The notes under the pieces were generated by a model that saw nothing but the letters and a program-made list of their open reading frames with translations, was not told the origin of the DNA and did no database searches. Both the position numbers and the translations under genes were made by a program. A stretch of 64,000 nt of DNA from Berberis thunbergii (taxonomy: Eukaryota > Streptophyta > Magnoliopsida > Ranunculales > Berberidaceae): assembly GCA_003290165.1 (NCBI GenBank), contig QNQO01000597.1, forward strand, positions 434,001-498,000. Direction: 5' to 3'. Below, piece by piece: positions 25,117 to 35,426 of the stretch. Numbering within the stretch: position 1 is the first letter of the stretch; every line of letters begins with the position of its first letter.

Positions 25117-25479
25117 TTAGTTCATGTATAACGAGCAACTTTTCAGGCAGATGTTAATGGTCAAGTAGATTGACATAATGGTTAACAAGGATTAAAGTAG
25201 ATGATTTAGTGGAGAAGATACAATGAGTTGAGGTTTGATGCCTCGTTTGTTGGTGCCAGTTGCCAAGGCAGTTTTTTCCATGTGAGAACATGCTAGTGAT
25301 GCAAGTTGGATTGGAAAATCCAATTCCAAACTATTCGAATTTGAAATTTCTGATTTGTGACGAATTTGATTTTTTTATTTGGAATTGGAATCTGTTTAAA
25401 ATCTATCTTATAATTCACATAGGTATTTTACTATTCATTGCTTACTGGGACAAACATAAAATGAAAATTGGAGATAAAA

Positions 25480-26067
25480 TAGGGTCACGATTAAAAGTTG
25501 GGAAAATGTTAAGGGCTGAGATTCATTCTCCAATACAATGACATGTTTGTAAATATAAAACATGTAGAATGGCAAAAAAAATAAAAAAAGTTAGTGGAAT
25601 GTACATGTGGCGGAGAGAGAAACTATTGTGTTTTTTTTTTTTCAAAATGAAAACTATCATAACTATTTACGTAGTTGTCGGATTTTGATAAACTTTGTAT
25701 CATTAAAATGCAATTTTGAAGATCTTTCCAACAAAATCGATGATCAAAACAAACGCTTAAAATTTCAAAATATGTATTTTATTTTTAAAACGTGTAAGTA
25801 TTTTTAAGATTTTCATGCCTAAGTATAATATTTTTCAAAGAACGAACAAAAAAATTATGAACATTCAAACAAAGACTCTAAGCATTCAATTGATTCTAAT
25901 TTTAATCGAGTTTGACTCTAAAAAACTAGTATTTTAAAATGTGATATTTTTGTGGAACTGATTGAGGGTAATGGTGGGAATGGTGATATGGATGTTCAAT
26001 ATATGATAATTAACAGTAAAAATAAATAAACATGTGTGAAGTGCCAACGGCACGAGTAATATGCTAG
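25480..26067 (+). mobile_element. Helitron-like non-autonomous element, 3' portion
   Basis: The right end reads GTGCCAACGGCAC (a hairpin with 5-bp stem and 3-nt loop, 26,041-26,053), a 10-nt spacer, then CTAG followed by T (26,064-26,068). A Helitron 3' terminus looks like this. The body from about 25,480 shares phrases in the same order with the copy at 32.3-33.5 kb (TGTTAAGGGCTGAGATT with TGTTAAGGGTTGAGATT; CATTAAAATGCAATTTTGAAG with CATTAAAATGCATTTTAGAAG). The 5' end was not located. Confidence 0.6.
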
Positions 26068-26068
26068 T

Positions 26069-26940
26069 ATATATACGATTCCGATTCGAAAAATTCTAAC
26101 TTGCCAAAGTGTTTCGATCTGAAAATATTCTGATTGTTACATTCTAAAGTATACTAATCCGAAATTTCATATTTGTTCCAAACTTTTCTTAAATAAATAA
26201 GATGTTGTTGTCATATATTATATTGTAAGTTATAAATATATTTTTTCATTTATCCTATTAATAAAATATTATTATATATCATAATTATAAGTTACAAACT
26301 ATATGTTTGCATTTATCATAAAAATAAAATTAGATCACATACATTATACGTCGCAACATGCCTTATAAAGTTTGTCTCTTATTTTATACTTTATCTTATT
26401 GTATATATTAATTGAGTCTAACCCTCATTTTTTTAAGGAACTATTAAGTCAATGTGATTGACTAGTCAATGCAAATTAGAAGAATAAAACACCCACACCT
26501 TGAAATGGGGTTCAAACGCAAATAGGGAAAAATTAAAGATAGCTAAAGTTATACATTAAAAAAAAAAAATCAAAAATCCTACAAAGCAAACTTTTCTTCC
26601 TTCTTCGTTCCCTTCGTTGTGTTGCATTATTTGCATTTCCACTATTATATCTCATTTAACTCTTATTCCTCAATGATTTTTCTATATAGTGTCGGATACT
26701 TGTAGTATATAAGTTATGGGTTCACAACTTTAGATGAAGTTGGACACACCATCGGTAGGGTTGTAGTGCAATCTTCTGGTATAGTCTATCTTGTCTATGG
26801 GAGACTGTATGATGTCTCAGACTATTGCACTAGTACACTTTATATATATTAAGACATTGTTTTAAGGTAATTTTCTCTATACTAACTATGTTAGAAAATT
26901 ACACCTTATGATAATTATGTAAGCTTAATCTAGAGATGAT
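26069..26940. other. Intergenic AT-rich DNA, no gene seen
   Basis: Very AT-rich sequence without recognisable coding regions or transposon termini. Confidence 0.5.
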
Positions 26941-26949
26941 TAACAAACA

Positions 26950-28400
26950 TGTACATATCATGCATGTCACTTTTATTTATCAAAAAGTTAGATCCATTTG
27001 TGAGTCGCTAACCTCAAAGGATTGGGTGATGACATGTGTACGATGGATATTAATCATTGATGAAAATCACACCCAGTATAAAAATTGATGATGTCGCTTA
27101 CGAAGCGATGATACACCAAAACAGTCACATCCTTGAGCCATACACGTGTCATAATGATTTCGAGGAAACACGGGCCCTAGTGTCAGCCCTACACTGATCC
27201 GGCTTGAGTAGTTCTAAACCCACCCCTGTAGTCCACTAGACGGACCTGAACTCTTACAACTTGCTAAGCCCAAGCATCTCAAAACTGACCTCAATACCCG
27301 TAAGCCCTCCTAAGGCAAGTATCTCGAGGATCAGTTTCTAACATGCAATTACAGCAGCTACCCGTTTTCGACTAGGAAGCAAATACTATAGTACATATCA
27401 CGCAGGGAAACTTTCTCGTACGGATTACCCTCTGATAGGGAACTATCTCCCGCGTATCTAGGAGCACATGGTTAACAAGGAATTTCCCTTATATAGCATG
27501 ACTCCTAATTAGATAATGATCTCCACGAAGATCTCCTTCCTAAACTACGCCCTCGATGGCCTGGTCAAACCATGACACTTGCGCTACAAATAAGACATGA
27601 GGTTGGTAAGCTAAGGTACGCTGAAAATTCCATGTTTACAACAACATTACACCTTCCTCAGATATTTGTCTGACTTTAACATCAGAGTGTCATCGGCCAC
27701 CATAACGGTGGCACATGTGCGTTACTTGTGTAGGTCAGCAGGAATATGTCAAAGCAGTGAGCAAAAAACGACTGCATCAGTTTGACGCCGTCCGTGGGGA
27801 CGACAAAATTTCTACCCTTTCACTAACATCATCTCCCGTCGAAATACAGAGAGATTGTGACCACGAGATCACGCAACAACAGATAACAAGGGGACACGTC
27901 AAACGCTCTGACTGGCGTTGTACCACCGCTTTCAATGGTTTTGGTTATGCACGGGCAGTAGACTCATGCCCCCGTGCCGACAACACCGATATGTTGTCAT
28001 CCTCAAATACAACATATCTCAAAAGCAATGGAGGCTCTTGCTCGACAAAACCCTCCACCTGCTATTAGAGACCGGGAACAACACTCGCTTCCATCTCCGG
28101 AAGACGACAGAGGGCAAACACAAGAGAGTCAAAAGCCCGCTAGTTCCCACTGAAGTTGAGTAGTATGTGCGGTTAACACAGAGCTGGCCGCCAAGGCAGA
28201 GAGGCTCGACCCTCAAGACCCCTTCTGCAGAGGGGCACACAACCCAGACATGTTGTATCGTGTATCTGTCCTACCATTCGTGGATCGTATTATGAATGAA
28301 GCCCTTTCGAAAAAGTTCACTCCTCCGAAGCTCGACTTTTACGACGAAACCACCAACCCATTCGACCACCCGCACCATTACCAGCATGTAATAACTGACC
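26950..28400 (+). mobile_element. Tat-like Ty3/gypsy fragment: LTR end, primer-site region and start of gag
   Basis: The sequence becomes GC-richer than its surroundings. The phrase CTGACTTTAACATCAGAGTG (27,670) is typical of Tat-lineage LTR 3' ends. TTTGACGCCGTCCGTGGGGA (about 27,780) matches the junction of LTR and primer-binding site in that lineage. Downstream, 28,268-28,390 encodes a gag-like stretch: LPFVDRIMNEALSKKFTPPK then YDETTNPFDHPHHYQHVI, echoing the P-F-(x)n-LP-x-x-F...YDG-x-x-DP-x-DH-L pattern. The element stops there and runs into a different repeat, so the remainder is lost. The left boundary is approximate. Confidence 0.6.
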
Positions 28401-28459
28401 AAAGTTGGTTCGGTTCACGGTTTAGGGGAAAACCTGAACCGTCGGTTCGATTTTCAACC

Positions 28460-28950
28460 CTAGTTTACAGGTTCCAACCGATGTACCAACTACTACCTGA
28501 GAGGCCGATTAGAGCAATGTTGCTTGCATCGGCAATGATAGCTACGATCAAGCCCACAACCTTATTTTTCTGTTTTTAATGCAAAAAACTCGAGCAAGAA
28601 TGAGAGGGGAGAAAGAGGAAGAAAAATGAGGAAGAGGGGTGGAGATTTGGGGGGAGAAATCGACGAATCCCACGAACTCATGCCGGCGAAGAATGAACAT
28701 CGCAAGGGGAGGACACTCTAGAAGAAAAAAAAAAAGAAAAAGAGGAAGAAGAAGAGAGTGGGGGATCCTCTCTTAATATGTGGATGGCTATTTGCCCCCA
28801 CCAAAATTTTGAGAACACCCCACCCTCCAAAATCCATTTTTTAAACAAAATTAAATCTTACTAAATTTACACTATTGAAACAAATTTCAAAAACTCCAAA
28901 GTTAGGCAAATCAAACAATCGGAAAAAAAAACTACGGATATTACATCATA
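28460..28950 (-). mobile_element. LTR fragment of a chromovirus (minus orientation)
   Basis: It lies directly downstream of the chromodomain-coding remnant, where the 3' LTR is expected. Minus-strand TGTAATATCCGTAG near 28,946 is a plausible LTR start. The segment 28,460-28,850 aligns by eye with 57,755-58,105 (shared TTTTTCTGTTTTTAA, GGCTATTTGCCCCCAC/TAGCTATTTGCCCCCAC, CCCCACCCTCCAAAATCCA), showing it is a dispersed repeat. Its far end is cut off at the Tat-like gag fragment. Confidence 0.55.
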
Positions 28951-28995
28951 CACACCTCAAAAGATCCTCGAGATCAAACCAATCAACGAGAAGAA

Positions 28996-31015
28996 CTAGG
29001 TGAAAAGCTCAAGGTATTTTTGTCTCATCTGATCTTCCAGCTCCCAAGTCATGTCACCCTCTCGGTGACTCCATTGGAGCTTCACCAACTTCACCGTCTT
29101 CTGTCGAAGTCGTTTCACATCATAATCAATAATGGCTACTGGCCTCACTGGATACGTCAACTCATCAAAAATTTCCAATTCAGCAGGCTTGAATCTGTGA
29201 CGGGTCTGCCAAACACTTTCGCAACATGGATACATGAAACACATCATGGAGACAGGACATACTCTGCGGCAAAGCCAATCTGTAGGTCATTGATCCAATC
29301 TTCTCAGTAATCTCATATGTGCCGACATATCTCAGTGCGAGCTTCCCTCAACCTCTGAACATAACAACTCCGCGCATCAGGAAAACTTTCAGAAAGACTC
29401 TGTCGCCAACAATAAACTCAAACTCCTTATGCCACCTAACAGTGTAACTCTTCTGTCTGCTCTGGGCTGTCAACAAACACACTCTAATCAGCTCAATCTT
29501 CTCAGTAGTTTCTCTGATCACATCCGGCTCCATCACAGCTAACTCTCCAATCTCTGCCCAACAAACATGGGATCTACACGGTCATCTGTAGAGTGCCTCA
29601 AACAGTGCCATGCCAATACTTACGTGGTGGCTATTGTTGTACACAAACTTGCACAATGGTAAGTGATCTTCCCAACAACCCCCAAAGTCTAAAATGCGCG
29701 TTCTAAGCATGTCTTCCACTACCTGATTCACCCTCTCAGACTGGCCATCTGTTTGTGGATGATATGTTGTACTTATGTCCAATCTAGTACCCATAGCTTG
29801 CTGAAAGCTCTGCCAAAAGTGGGTTGTGAAAATCGGATCTCAGTCGGATACAATCGAAACAAGCGACCCATGAAAATGGACTATCTCCTGAATGACCAAC
29901 ACTGCTAGACTGTGTGCCGTCCGATTTGTACTAACAGGAATGAAATGTGCACACTTTGTCAATCAATCAACAATGACCCATATCGTCTCATGACCTTTCC
30001 TCGACTGTGGAAGTCCATCGATGAAATCCATAGTGATATACTCCCACTTTCACTTCGGGATCTCCAATGTCTTTCTTCAATGGATACAAGATGTTATTTG
30101 ATGCTTGGCTATGGAAGACGTTCAACTTGTCAACAACTCCCACTTTCACTTTCCAATGGATACAAGAAGTTCTTTGATGCTTGGCTTTCACCTGCTAACA
30201 AGTTGCACATCGTGCCACAAACTCTCCAATGTCTTCTTCATGACACACCACCAAAAAGAACGTCTCAAATCTTGATACATCTTAGTTCCACAGAGGTGAA
30301 TGGTGAAATGAGATCTATGAGCTTCTTGTAAGATATCTCTCTGCGGCTCCTCATCAAACGGAACACAAAGCCGCCCACGGAACCTCAAGCCTTCATCCGA
30401 AACAATTGACCAATCAGTAGGGCACTCATCCAGTATGTCCACTACCAAATTTGCTATCTGCCTCGAAATCACTGGATCAGATGTTTGTCTTTCCACCACT
30501 CTACTGATCAATGGCGGATAAACTATTAAACCCACTATCATGTTGCCTTCTATATTGGAAGTAGGTTGAACTGCAAATGAAGCCAATGTTTCAAGGGTTC
30601 GGTACTCCTGAATCATCATGGTTGCCATCACTGCATGTCGTCTACTCAGGGCATCAACAACCACATTGGCTCTACCAGGCTGATATTCTGTCTCGAAGTC
30701 ATATCTGCTAAGAAAATCAACCCATCGTTGTTGTTTCATATTCAACGCCCTTTGAATGAATATGTACTTCAAACTCTTATGATCTGTGAACAACTCGAAC
30801 CTCTCACCATACAGATAATGTTTCAAGATCTTCAAAGTAAAGACTACGGCTGTCAACTCTAAATCATATGTCGGATATCTCTTCTCATGGGGTTTCAACT
30901 GTCGAGACGCGTAGGCTACAACTCTCTTATTCTGCATCAACACTCCACCCAATCCTGTACCGCAAGCATCAGTAAATACTACCAATCGGCTATCAGGTGT
31001 CGAAATAGACATCAT
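28996..31015 (-). pseudogene. Decayed Ty3/gypsy chromovirus pol: RNase H, integrase, chromodomain
   Basis: Minus-strand pieces run in pol order. The RNase H segment (31,015 to about 30,550) has [40 protein letters not shown] and VVVDALSRR. The integrase zinc-binding segment follows to about 30,190 (the HxxxH half is visible, the CxxC half is lost). The integrase core (about 30,050-29,582) includes HPQTDGQSERVNQVVEDML. A linker segment spans 29,536-29,348. The chromodomain-type end (29,247-28,996) has ELTYPVRPVAIIDY and WELEDQMRQKYLELF. The chromodomain and domain order indicate a chromovirus, probably near the Tekay clade. Stops, frameshifts and an internal ~76-bp duplication break it. Gag, protease and most of reverse transcriptase are missing because the element ends abruptly near 31,010. 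Confidence 0.85.
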
Positions 31016-31640
31016 TGATGGTGATGGTTGTCATTTCTCCAAAAGGGAGGTGAAAAGTGTTGGTCTCATGTTACCAATGCTCAATGAAAGCACAAATTGT
31101 CACCCTATCAATAAGATTCTTACAATGATCTATTAACGGTCGGAGACCACTCTTATAGATCATTGAAATGACTTCTTTTGGCTTGTCACTCAACCTCCAA
31201 ACTATAAATTCTCGTACTGATGCCAATATCTCAACTCGCCTCATTCCTACACAATAAGAAAATTAGTCAGTGTCCAAATAATGTAAAAATAATAAGTATT
31301 GCATATTTTATAAAACTTGAAAATATTCTAAATACCTCCTCACCGACCCAAATGGACTAAGAAACATGGCCATCATAATCCTCTAATATGGATGCATTTT
31401 TGGGACAACCAGGATAAAAAACTTTGCTAGGTTTTAGATCTTCATCGGGACCAGGATCGACATAAATAACTGGTGAATCCCTGCCCTTCGCATCCCCTAA
31501 CCTCCTCACCCCCCCAATCTCCTCATTCCCCTCACCCCTCTCCGCTATTTCAACCTCACGAACCACACTATGTTAATTTGCGATAGGAATAGGAGTGCCC
31601 ACGTCAACCAAATCATTCCCCATTTCATCTTCTTTCCTAT
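31005..31640 (-). pseudogene. Plant mobile domain (MAIN-like) gene fragment, two exons, broken
   Basis: Minus-strand exon 1 (about 31,640-31,335) encodes a charged N-terminal part, then GCPKNASILEDYDGHVS, a stop, and SIWVGEE before a GTATTT donor. Exon 2, after GTGTAG at about 31,250, encodes MRRVEILASVREFIVW, GLRPLIDHCKNLIDR and FIEHW, a stop, then HETNTFHLPFGEM. The arrangement of a G-P/S-LL-x-x-x-x-HV-IW segment followed by HTFHLPxGEMT is that of the plant mobile domain (PF10536), found in MAIN-like proteins and several plant transposons. At least three in-frame stops make it non-functional. It is cut off within INDV, exactly where the chromovirus RNase H frame begins. Confidence 0.65.
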
Positions 31641-32300
31641 TTTTTCTTCCCCCATTGTTGCATTTATTTATTTTTCTCTTCTATATTTTCTTTATTTTTT
31701 ACGGCTATGGCCTTTTTCAAAGATGTTGTAATTGGTCATCTTTGAGATGGATTATCCCCAACACCACAACCAACCTCCAACACAACATCTTTGTTTGTCT
31801 TTGTCATACTAAACATTTAAAATAATATGAAACAATTAAAAATGGAGATTTAGAGTTTACTTGAATTCGTGGGTTTGGTTAAATGCAAAGACAAGGTCTC
31901 ACACCAACAATCGAACACAATGAAGCAAAAAAGAGACCACACACCAAATCAGAGAGAATCACACGCCAACTAAGCCCTAGAATCGCACACCAACAGACCC
32001 CAAATCGTACAAATCGCAATCAAAACCTCAAATCTTTGTATCGCAAAGTGACAGTAAAGAGAAAAAGTAGAGAGTAGTGGGAGGATAAGAGCGAGAAAAA
32101 GGTTCTAAGTTCAATTTTTGGGAGAGAGAGAAACTGTTTCATGTGGAAGATAATGGGAAAAAATTGATTTTGGGAGTTTAAAAGTTTATATTGATGGTGT
32201 CCTTTAGTAGGTGGTGGTGTACTTCAGAAAGATGGTGGTGTCTTTTAGAAAGAAGGGGGTTGGTGGCGTCCTTCTGCGAAAATGGTGGTATTATTTAGCA
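31641..32300. other. No gene recognised
   Basis: This may include remains of the leader of the plant mobile domain fragment. The plus-strand open frame at 31,883-32,077 shows no recognisable family. The end (32,160-32,300) has short repeated TTTTGGTGGTGTCCTT-like phrases. Confidence 0.4.
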
Positions 32301-32309
32301 AGTGCTTTA

Positions 32310-33516
32310 TCATAATGATCTACTTAGTTATTGGATTTTGGTAAAACTTGGTACCATTAAAATGCATTTTAGAAGATTTTTCGAATAAACCAATAGTCAT
32401 ACAAACACTTAAAATTTTTAAATATGCATTTCACACCATATGCATTTCAAATAGAAAAATCTAATGCATTTCGTGAGTATTTTCAATCTTTTTTAAAAGA
32501 ATGAGAAGGGTTTCTCAAGGCATATTCAAACAAATAATTCAAACTCCATTTTCATTGTTTGAAACTTTTTTCATCTGATAAAAACTTTGACCAATTTTGA
32601 CTATAATATCACGACACACTTTCGATCGTGCTAGGATTGAAAGTTGAAAATTTGTTAAGGGTTGAGATTTGTATTTACATGTTGGCATGATTTGTAAATA
32701 AATTATATATAATAGGGTAAAAGAAAAGGTAAAAAGAAAAGTAAAATTTATGTAAAAAAAGATATAATCGACACGTGGTGGATAGAGAAAATATGTTTAT
32801 TTTAAATTCTTAAACTTAAAATATCATAACTTTTATGTAATTTTCTAATTTTGATAAACTTGGTAAAGTTGAAATTTAATTTTTAATATATTTCAAATAA
32901 ATCAATGATCAACGCAATAACTTAAAATTTCAAAATGGTGTTTCTTTCGTGGAGCATTTCCAAGGGTAAAAGCTAAAATCATCCCCCATTTTAACCAAAA
33001 GTTAATTTTAGGGTTCCCCCTATTTCTTCATCACCCCAACCATATTCCCCATTTTAACTTTTTTAATCATTATTTAAATATATTTTTCCCTAGTTTTTGA
33101 AAATTTTATTTAAATTTATTTGATTGGAAGAGAGAGAAGGAAGAAAAGTGACTTTTTGTAATATTTATTAGGAGTTGGGGGATGGAGTGGATGCCCCTAA
33201 ATATAGGGGGAAGAAAGAGGAAAAGTTAAAATGGGGGTTTGGATAAGAAATCCCTTGGAGAAAGATTTTTCTCACATGAGACCCCCAAAATAGTTTTTTG
33301 AATATTTTAGGGATCCCTTGGAGATGCTCTAAACGATTAAATTTGACGGAGTTTGATTAAAATGTTTATAAAGTTTGATCGAGTTTGACACACTAAATAC
33401 ACTTGAAGATCTAATTTAACTGATATAGATAAAATTGATAAAATAATATGAAGAAATAAATAATCATATAATAACAAGATAATATGGATTGTCTTAGGCA
33501 CGGATAATACGCTAGT
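32310..33516 (+). mobile_element. Second Helitron-like copy, interrupted by a MITE
   Basis: It shares several phrases in the same order with 25,480-26,067 and ends GGCACGGATAATACGCTAG followed by T (33,512-33,516). This is the same CTAG terminus preceded by a weakened hairpin. A MITE-like insert at 32,950-33,331 interrupts it. The motif ATTTTGATAAACTTGG-type is present twice (about 32,335 and 32,853), so the copy may contain an internal duplication or be composite. The 5' end is not identified. Confidence 0.5.
32950..33331. mobile_element. MITE-like insert with GAGCATCTCCAAGGG ends
   Basis: The left end GGAGCATTTCCAAGGG and the right end CCCTTGGAGATGCTCT are imperfect inverted repeats of a terminus common in plant MITEs. 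The insert splits the Helitron-like copy. It has no coding capacity. A target duplication was not resolved. Confidence 0.6.
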
Positions 33517-33958
33517 ATATTTATTATTTGGATTATATTCATGTTATATCTACAATATACTTTGTTCGAGTTCCATTCCGAGTTCGGAACACTGAAAAAC
33601 CAAAATCGAACCGGATCCGACTCAGTTCCTTCCAACAAGATCCAAACCAGAACTTGGACTTGTACCATTAGGGTCAGGCTGATGCGGGTACCTGTTAGGT
33701 CATGCTAAATTGCCATATGTAATGATGACTCAAAAGGTCCATCACCAAAGGCCGACGACTTATGCAATGCAGAATTTTAAAACAAAGCGATCCATATGAA
33801 ATATCATGTTATAGCATTCCAATAGTTTCAAGGGAAATTTTGATGTCACACATTTCTACTAATGGGATAAATGTCTTCGATCTTATTTATAAATCGTATT
33901 TGAATATGATCCTTTGAGTGTCGTTAACCTTCTGGTCAACAAGTACATTGGCATTTGC
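33517..33958. other. Intergenic, no gene seen
   Basis: No recognisable coding sequence or element end. The minus-strand open frame at 33,411-33,668 has no family resemblance. Confidence 0.45.
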
Positions 33959-33966
33959 CTTGCAAG

Positions 33967-34675
33967 TAGGGGTGGGCATCCCATCCCGATCTCGTCTTGT
34001 CATGTCTCAATTTTTTGGTGTCCTATTGGGATTGATTAATCACATCTTGATCACGTCCCGTCCTGATTTAGAGTGCGATGAGATCGAGATGAAAATTTTC
34101 AATCCCGCCCATCCCGTCCCGAACCGATTTTTTTTAAAAAAAATTAATATGAAATATATAGTATTAAACTATTTGTTGACATGACTTTTATTTGTTTTAT
34201 TCATTGACATGACTATTTTATTCTCACAAGCTTCTATGTGACTCGCCTAAATAATGAATCTAACGCAAACCCTCTCCCTTCTTTTTCCGTCTTCCTAACT
34301 CTTGACAACAACAATGTGTGTTCCTCGTAGTTTTTAAATGACAAACCCATTGATCATTTTCGTTAGCAATGTACAAAAAATGGCTATCTTCAATAACGGT
34401 TCTGAAAAAAAAAAAGATTAATTAAAAGCTAATAAAATGGGGAAATAATAATCAATGACTTAAAGTTATATAGTTATTTTTAGAGTTGTGTGTTTGGTAA
34501 ATCCAAAACTTTCAATATTGCATGTTAAATTTTCAATCCAAAATTTAGAATATGCTCATCCCGTCCCGAACCCGTTTGGGATGGGACGAGGTCGGGATGT
34601 GGTCTATCCCGTCCCAATCCCGAACAAGCGGGATGTGATAGGGATGAGGTTCATCATGTCCCGTGCCCACCCCTA
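33967..34675. mobile_element. Non-autonomous hAT element with 8-bp target duplication
   Basis: The termini TAGGGGTGGGCA and TGCCCACCCCTA are perfect 12-bp inverted repeats of hAT type. The flanking octamers are CTTGCAAG (33,959-33,966) and CTTACAAG (34,676-34,683), differing at one base. The subterminal regions are rich in CCCGTCCCGA-type motifs on both sides. It is 709 bp with no transposase. Confidence 0.92.
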
Positions 34676-34683
34676 CTTACAAG

Positions 34684-35421
34684 TGACCATGTTTTTACTA
34701 CTAGTGGTACTTTATCTTTTCAACTTGCATGTTTCAAAACCAACTTCATGTTTTCGAACCTATCTTTAAAGTGTTTTAATGTTCGGACTAAAGTGAAGTC
34801 AACAAACACTAAGGCAGTTCATTCTCCAAAATGTTTGTGAGATTACCTTTGCTTAAGACATTCTTTCGCAAAGTTTTCAAAGCTAAAAATGTTTTCAAAA
34901 GAGACAATTAACCCCTTGTAGTCTCACTTATTATATTTAAGCACACTTTTATTTAGTATCAGAGCCAAGTCAATCACAAAGGGCATAACATCCGAAGTAA
35001 GCAAAATGAACGTTAAGGATGAACAGTGTCATTTATTTTCAAATAAAAATGATTTTGGAAAATGATGATTAATATTATAGTTTTTGGAAAAGCAAAAAGA
35101 GAACTCATCTTATTGCAATCGGTGAACTTGTATGGATGATGGTTGCAAAATGTGTGTAAGAAACCTACCATCTATTTAGAACAGATGGTGTTGACACAAT
35201 ACATAAACATATGGAACTGGGTGGTACAATCATTGACTATATAATTCAAACTAAACAATATAATTCATTAGCCGACTATATTGTTTCTAGAGTTCCAAAA
35301 TGGATCTACAATCTACAATTATTTACAAAATAACGAGGATATATCCCATAGTTGACTATATTTATTTTGGGTGCAAGGCAAAGTAGTTCATATTCAATTA
35401 CTCTGTGTGAATTAGTTGTTG
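34684..35421. other. Intergenic, no gene seen
   Basis: AT-rich sequence between the hAT element and the LTR element. The phrase TTAGTATCAGAGCCAAGTCA at about 34,957 resembles the start of a copia-type internal region, but nothing else supports an element. Confidence 0.4.
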
Positions 35422-35426
35422 TAAAC

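Noticed and set aside
28250..28579. Independent 109-codon host gene
   Set aside because: The first part matches Ty3/gypsy gag and the second part runs into an unrelated LTR repeat.
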